The notes beneath the pieces are model-generated. The model was not told the DNA's origin and ran no database searches. It saw only the letters and a program-made list of their open reading frames with translations. The position numbers and the translations under genes are program-made. This document shows positions 61,539 through 64,000 of a stretch of 64,000 nt of DNA, in pieces; position 1 is the stretch's first letter; every line of letters starts with the position of its first letter. Origin of the DNA: Brachypodium distachyon (Eukaryota > Streptophyta > Magnoliopsida > Poales > Poaceae); NCBI RefSeq assembly GCF_000005505.3, contig NC_016132.3:28572501-28636500 (forward strand), given 5' to 3'.

Positions 61539-64000
61539 TGAACCGACCGCCCCCGTACACGGGTTTGATCTATGTGCTTTAGTGCTAGTCCCTGGATCGA
61601 CTCACTAGCACACACAGTTTCAAGATGTAATATCATAGAACAAAGGTCTCAATATTACAACGAATCATCCAGAATTTAAAAGGTACTTACAACTCGCATA
61701 ACCTCACGGGTTAGCTAGAAATAAAACAACTGTTTAGCAGCGGAAAGTGAAAGATACAAGGGCACATCAACACCACGGTGAGAGCGTGTTGGAATGTAGG
61801 CCCGTAACCCAAACAAGCAGAACGTACATCTTACTCGTCGTCGGAGCTTCCTGCGTCATTAAACGATGCAGCCACTAGGGTCAATACATTGAATGTATTG
61901 GCAAGATTCACTAGGAGTTATATCACACCCTACCAAGTATATGTATAATGTAGCAAAGTGGGGTTCAAGGCTATTTGCATAAAAGCTTAGTTATTGAATC
62001 CTAACTTTTAATCAAATAGAATTTTATCACTATTGGACACGGGATAGACACACCCATGCTCCTATTAACCTAGAGCACATTGAAGCGGATTCATCAAGTG
62101 CTCCTACCCTGTTCGACCATTCATTTTATTTATGAAATTGGAATGAGTGAGACTTTCCTTACAGCTCCACATCTAGTTGCTCAAATTGTCCGTTGTCGGG
62201 GACACGGCTAAGTACTTAATTTTGACGCTCTCGAGAGTTTGTACACATTCCCCACAAGAAACCGACGTGTTAATCCCTTGCTGTCCTCAGGGTAGAGTAG
62301 CAACGGCATCGATTACGAGATTTTTAGAGGTAATTCCCTAAACCACGAAAGAATCACGCTCCCCCTACACGGCTACCTCAGTACAATTCCTCGGGTCTAG
62401 GTTCATACAACTTACTCTTGTCTCGCCAGAGCCCATATAGCATTGTGGTTGTACCGGAAGCTACTAAATAGGAAACTAGTCCAGTCTCGGTTACCCCAGG
62501 TGGCATTCCACATTTGCAACGTAGGCGCTCCCCAAATCCACGGGAGAGACGTCCATGGACGATCCATTCCTGAATCCACAGGAACTCGACTCAGATGGAC
62601 CCATAGAAATGGACCTGACGCCGCTAATCCTCAAAATCTTCAAAGCAGCCCACCTAGGACGGTTCATTTAATTAATTGTTTTGCCTTACATCTAATAAAA
62701 CATTTCATATCGCCAAAGGCATATAACAATATCATAATGTAGTTATTTCCCCACGATACTACCATAGCCTAGCATTCAACTACAATCGATGGCAATTTTG
62801 GTAGCAAGGTAATGGCGAGGGTAAACTATACTACCTGGGATTTATAGCTAGCATAGAAGTACGAGTAATATTCCTGATGCATCTAATAAAATATCTAGTG
62901 CATAATAAAATATTTGGGAGATTGATCAAAGTGAACTTGCCTTGTCCAAGGTTGTGGTAGTTCTCGCACGCTTCAGAACAACAAGGAATACACTCCACAC
63001 AATCTAAAATAAAAGAAACACACACAATAAACACAACATTCAATACAAATATCATGCCATGATGCATATGCCATGATGATGCACACAAAGGTTACTTCTA
63101 ACGTAAAAAGTTTCATTTCTGTTTTGAAAAGTTTTTCAAAAGATTTGGACAGATGATACAACATCAAAGAGGTAATTAATATGCATGAAACAAGGATAAG
63201 GTTTAAATTACAAGATTGTGTGGTTTTTGCAACATAGAACAAGATTTAAACTTGTATGCCATCATTATTCACAAAATAATTTCTCTTCTGGTCCTAATGG
63301 ACAGGGAACAAGTCTAAATAATTTGACTGCAAGATAACATGCTCAAAACTATTTTGAAACAATTCATTTGAAATTTAAACCATAAACCACTATTCTGTAA
63401 ATTGCTTCTGACTGAGTTGTTCAAAACTGAAATTAGACAGTGCCAAAATATTCTATAAGCTGTGACGATTCCAGAAAGGTGCGGAACACAATTTTTGGAC
63501 AAACGGTTTGAAAGATACGATGTTTTGAAGTTGTAGGAGGCTTTCTGCAAAATTGCGTTATCTAATTCGGCGGAAATAAAATAAAATAAAACTCTGCCAC
63601 GTGGCAGAATCTGGTTGGCCCGGTTCTAGGGTTTCGGGCCGGCGTGCGGGTGGCCGGACGGCGGCGGCGCGGCGGAGCGACACGGGGCGGAGCGCGGGCG
63701 GGCGGCAGCAGGCGGCGCGGGCGCGGGACGGCGCGCACGGGCGAGGGGCAGCTCGGCCGAAGGCGGAGCGGCGCGCGGGCAGCGAACGGCGCCGGAGAAT
63801 ATGGCCGGCGAGGTGGACGGCAGGCGGCGGACGACACGGCGGGCAACCAAAAACTAATCGGTCCGTGTCAAAAGTTGCGGGAAGAAGAGAGGAGCAAGGG
63901 AGGGTGGTCGGCGCGGGCGGAGGCTCACCAGAACGATGGCGAAACGCGAAGAACGGCGACGACAGTGAAGAACTTGGGCGAGAAATTAAATCCTGGCCTA
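61539..64000 (-). repeat. 5' LTR of element VI (TGTAACATCCC family), cut by window edge
   Basis: In plus orientation it starts TGAACCGACCGCCCCCGTAC and runs parallel to solo LTR G (for example CACACAGTTTCAAGATGTAA and AACCGACGTGTTAATCCCTT). The far end lies outside the window. The last 400 bp are GC-rich (63640-63850) next to CTGCCACGTGGCAG. With the adjacent primer-binding site it is an element LTR, not a solo LTR. GC-rich open frames on the minus strand at 63560-63850 are compositional and not annotated as genes. Confidence 0.88.

Noticed and set aside
63562..63846. Arg/Pro-rich minus-strand frames in the GC-rich end of the element VI LTR
   Set aside because: They lie inside an LTR, are of biased composition only, and are not conserved in copies G and H.
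1..64000. A bacterial-type defence or mobile system, or an intact host gene
   Set aside because: Introns, grass LTR retrotransposons and target-site patterns show plant heterochromatin. No full host gene, tRNA or rRNA was found.

Overview
This window is plant DNA, almost certainly from a grass (Poaceae), and looks like pericentromeric or intergenic heterochromatin. Nearly every stretch I could assign belongs to nested Ty3/Gypsy LTR retrotransposons. The grass assignment rests on the type of Tat-lineage elements seen, their antisense coiled-coil ORF, and the upstream ORF0 of the chromovirus. I cannot name the species. I found no intact host gene, tRNA, rRNA or CRISPR array.

Layout, left to right. 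(1) 1-9080: Tat-lineage element I, minus strand, without integrase and interrupted by two 1-kb solo LTRs (B and C). (2) 9141-24885: Tat element II, minus strand, with both LTRs, a primer-binding site, gag, protease, RT, RNase H and integrase, a spacer with tandem repeats, and an antisense ORF (aORF) on the plus strand; solo LTRs A and D sit inside it. (3) 25223-27416: a decayed multi-exon gene-like island of uncertain origin. (4) 27447-28001: an AT-rich LTR-like fragment. (5) 28002-33324: partial Tat element IV, minus strand (LTR piece, aORF, spacer), followed by a stray RT fragment. (6) 33528-49680: Tat element III, plus strand, the youngest by LTR similarity, carrying solo LTRs F and E and a 2.6-kb solo LTR (G) inside its aORF. 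(7) 49681-49886: an RNase H/integrase fragment. (8) 49888-54780: a Del/Tekay-like chromovirus with a 163-bp inverted repeat at its ORF0, cut off inside integrase. (9) 54781-59835: an LTR fragment and the pol of a fourth Tat family (element V, minus), split by a 3.1-kb solo LTR (H). (10) 59836-64000: unresolved sequence, a tRNA-iMet-type primer-binding site and the 5' LTR of element VI (minus), which leaves the window.

How the parts fit. The Tat elements share one plan: LTR, primer-binding site, gag, protease, RT, RNase H, integrase, a hypervariable spacer with tandem repeats, an aORF on the opposite strand, LTR. The aORF has its own TATA-like box about 110 bp upstream of its ATG, two short introns (about 75 bp) at the same sites, an N-terminal domain resembling the Pfam family called putative gypsy type transposon, and a long C-terminal coiled coil. 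The 1-kb solo LTRs carry an ORF from their first bases that I interpret as the C-terminal end of a polyprotein reading into its 3' LTR. Most stop codons in the retroelement genes are CAG-to-TAG, CGA-to-TGA or TGG-to-TAG/TGA changes, as expected from deamination of methylated cytosines.

Limits: percentages and boundaries were judged by eye, and no database search was possible.
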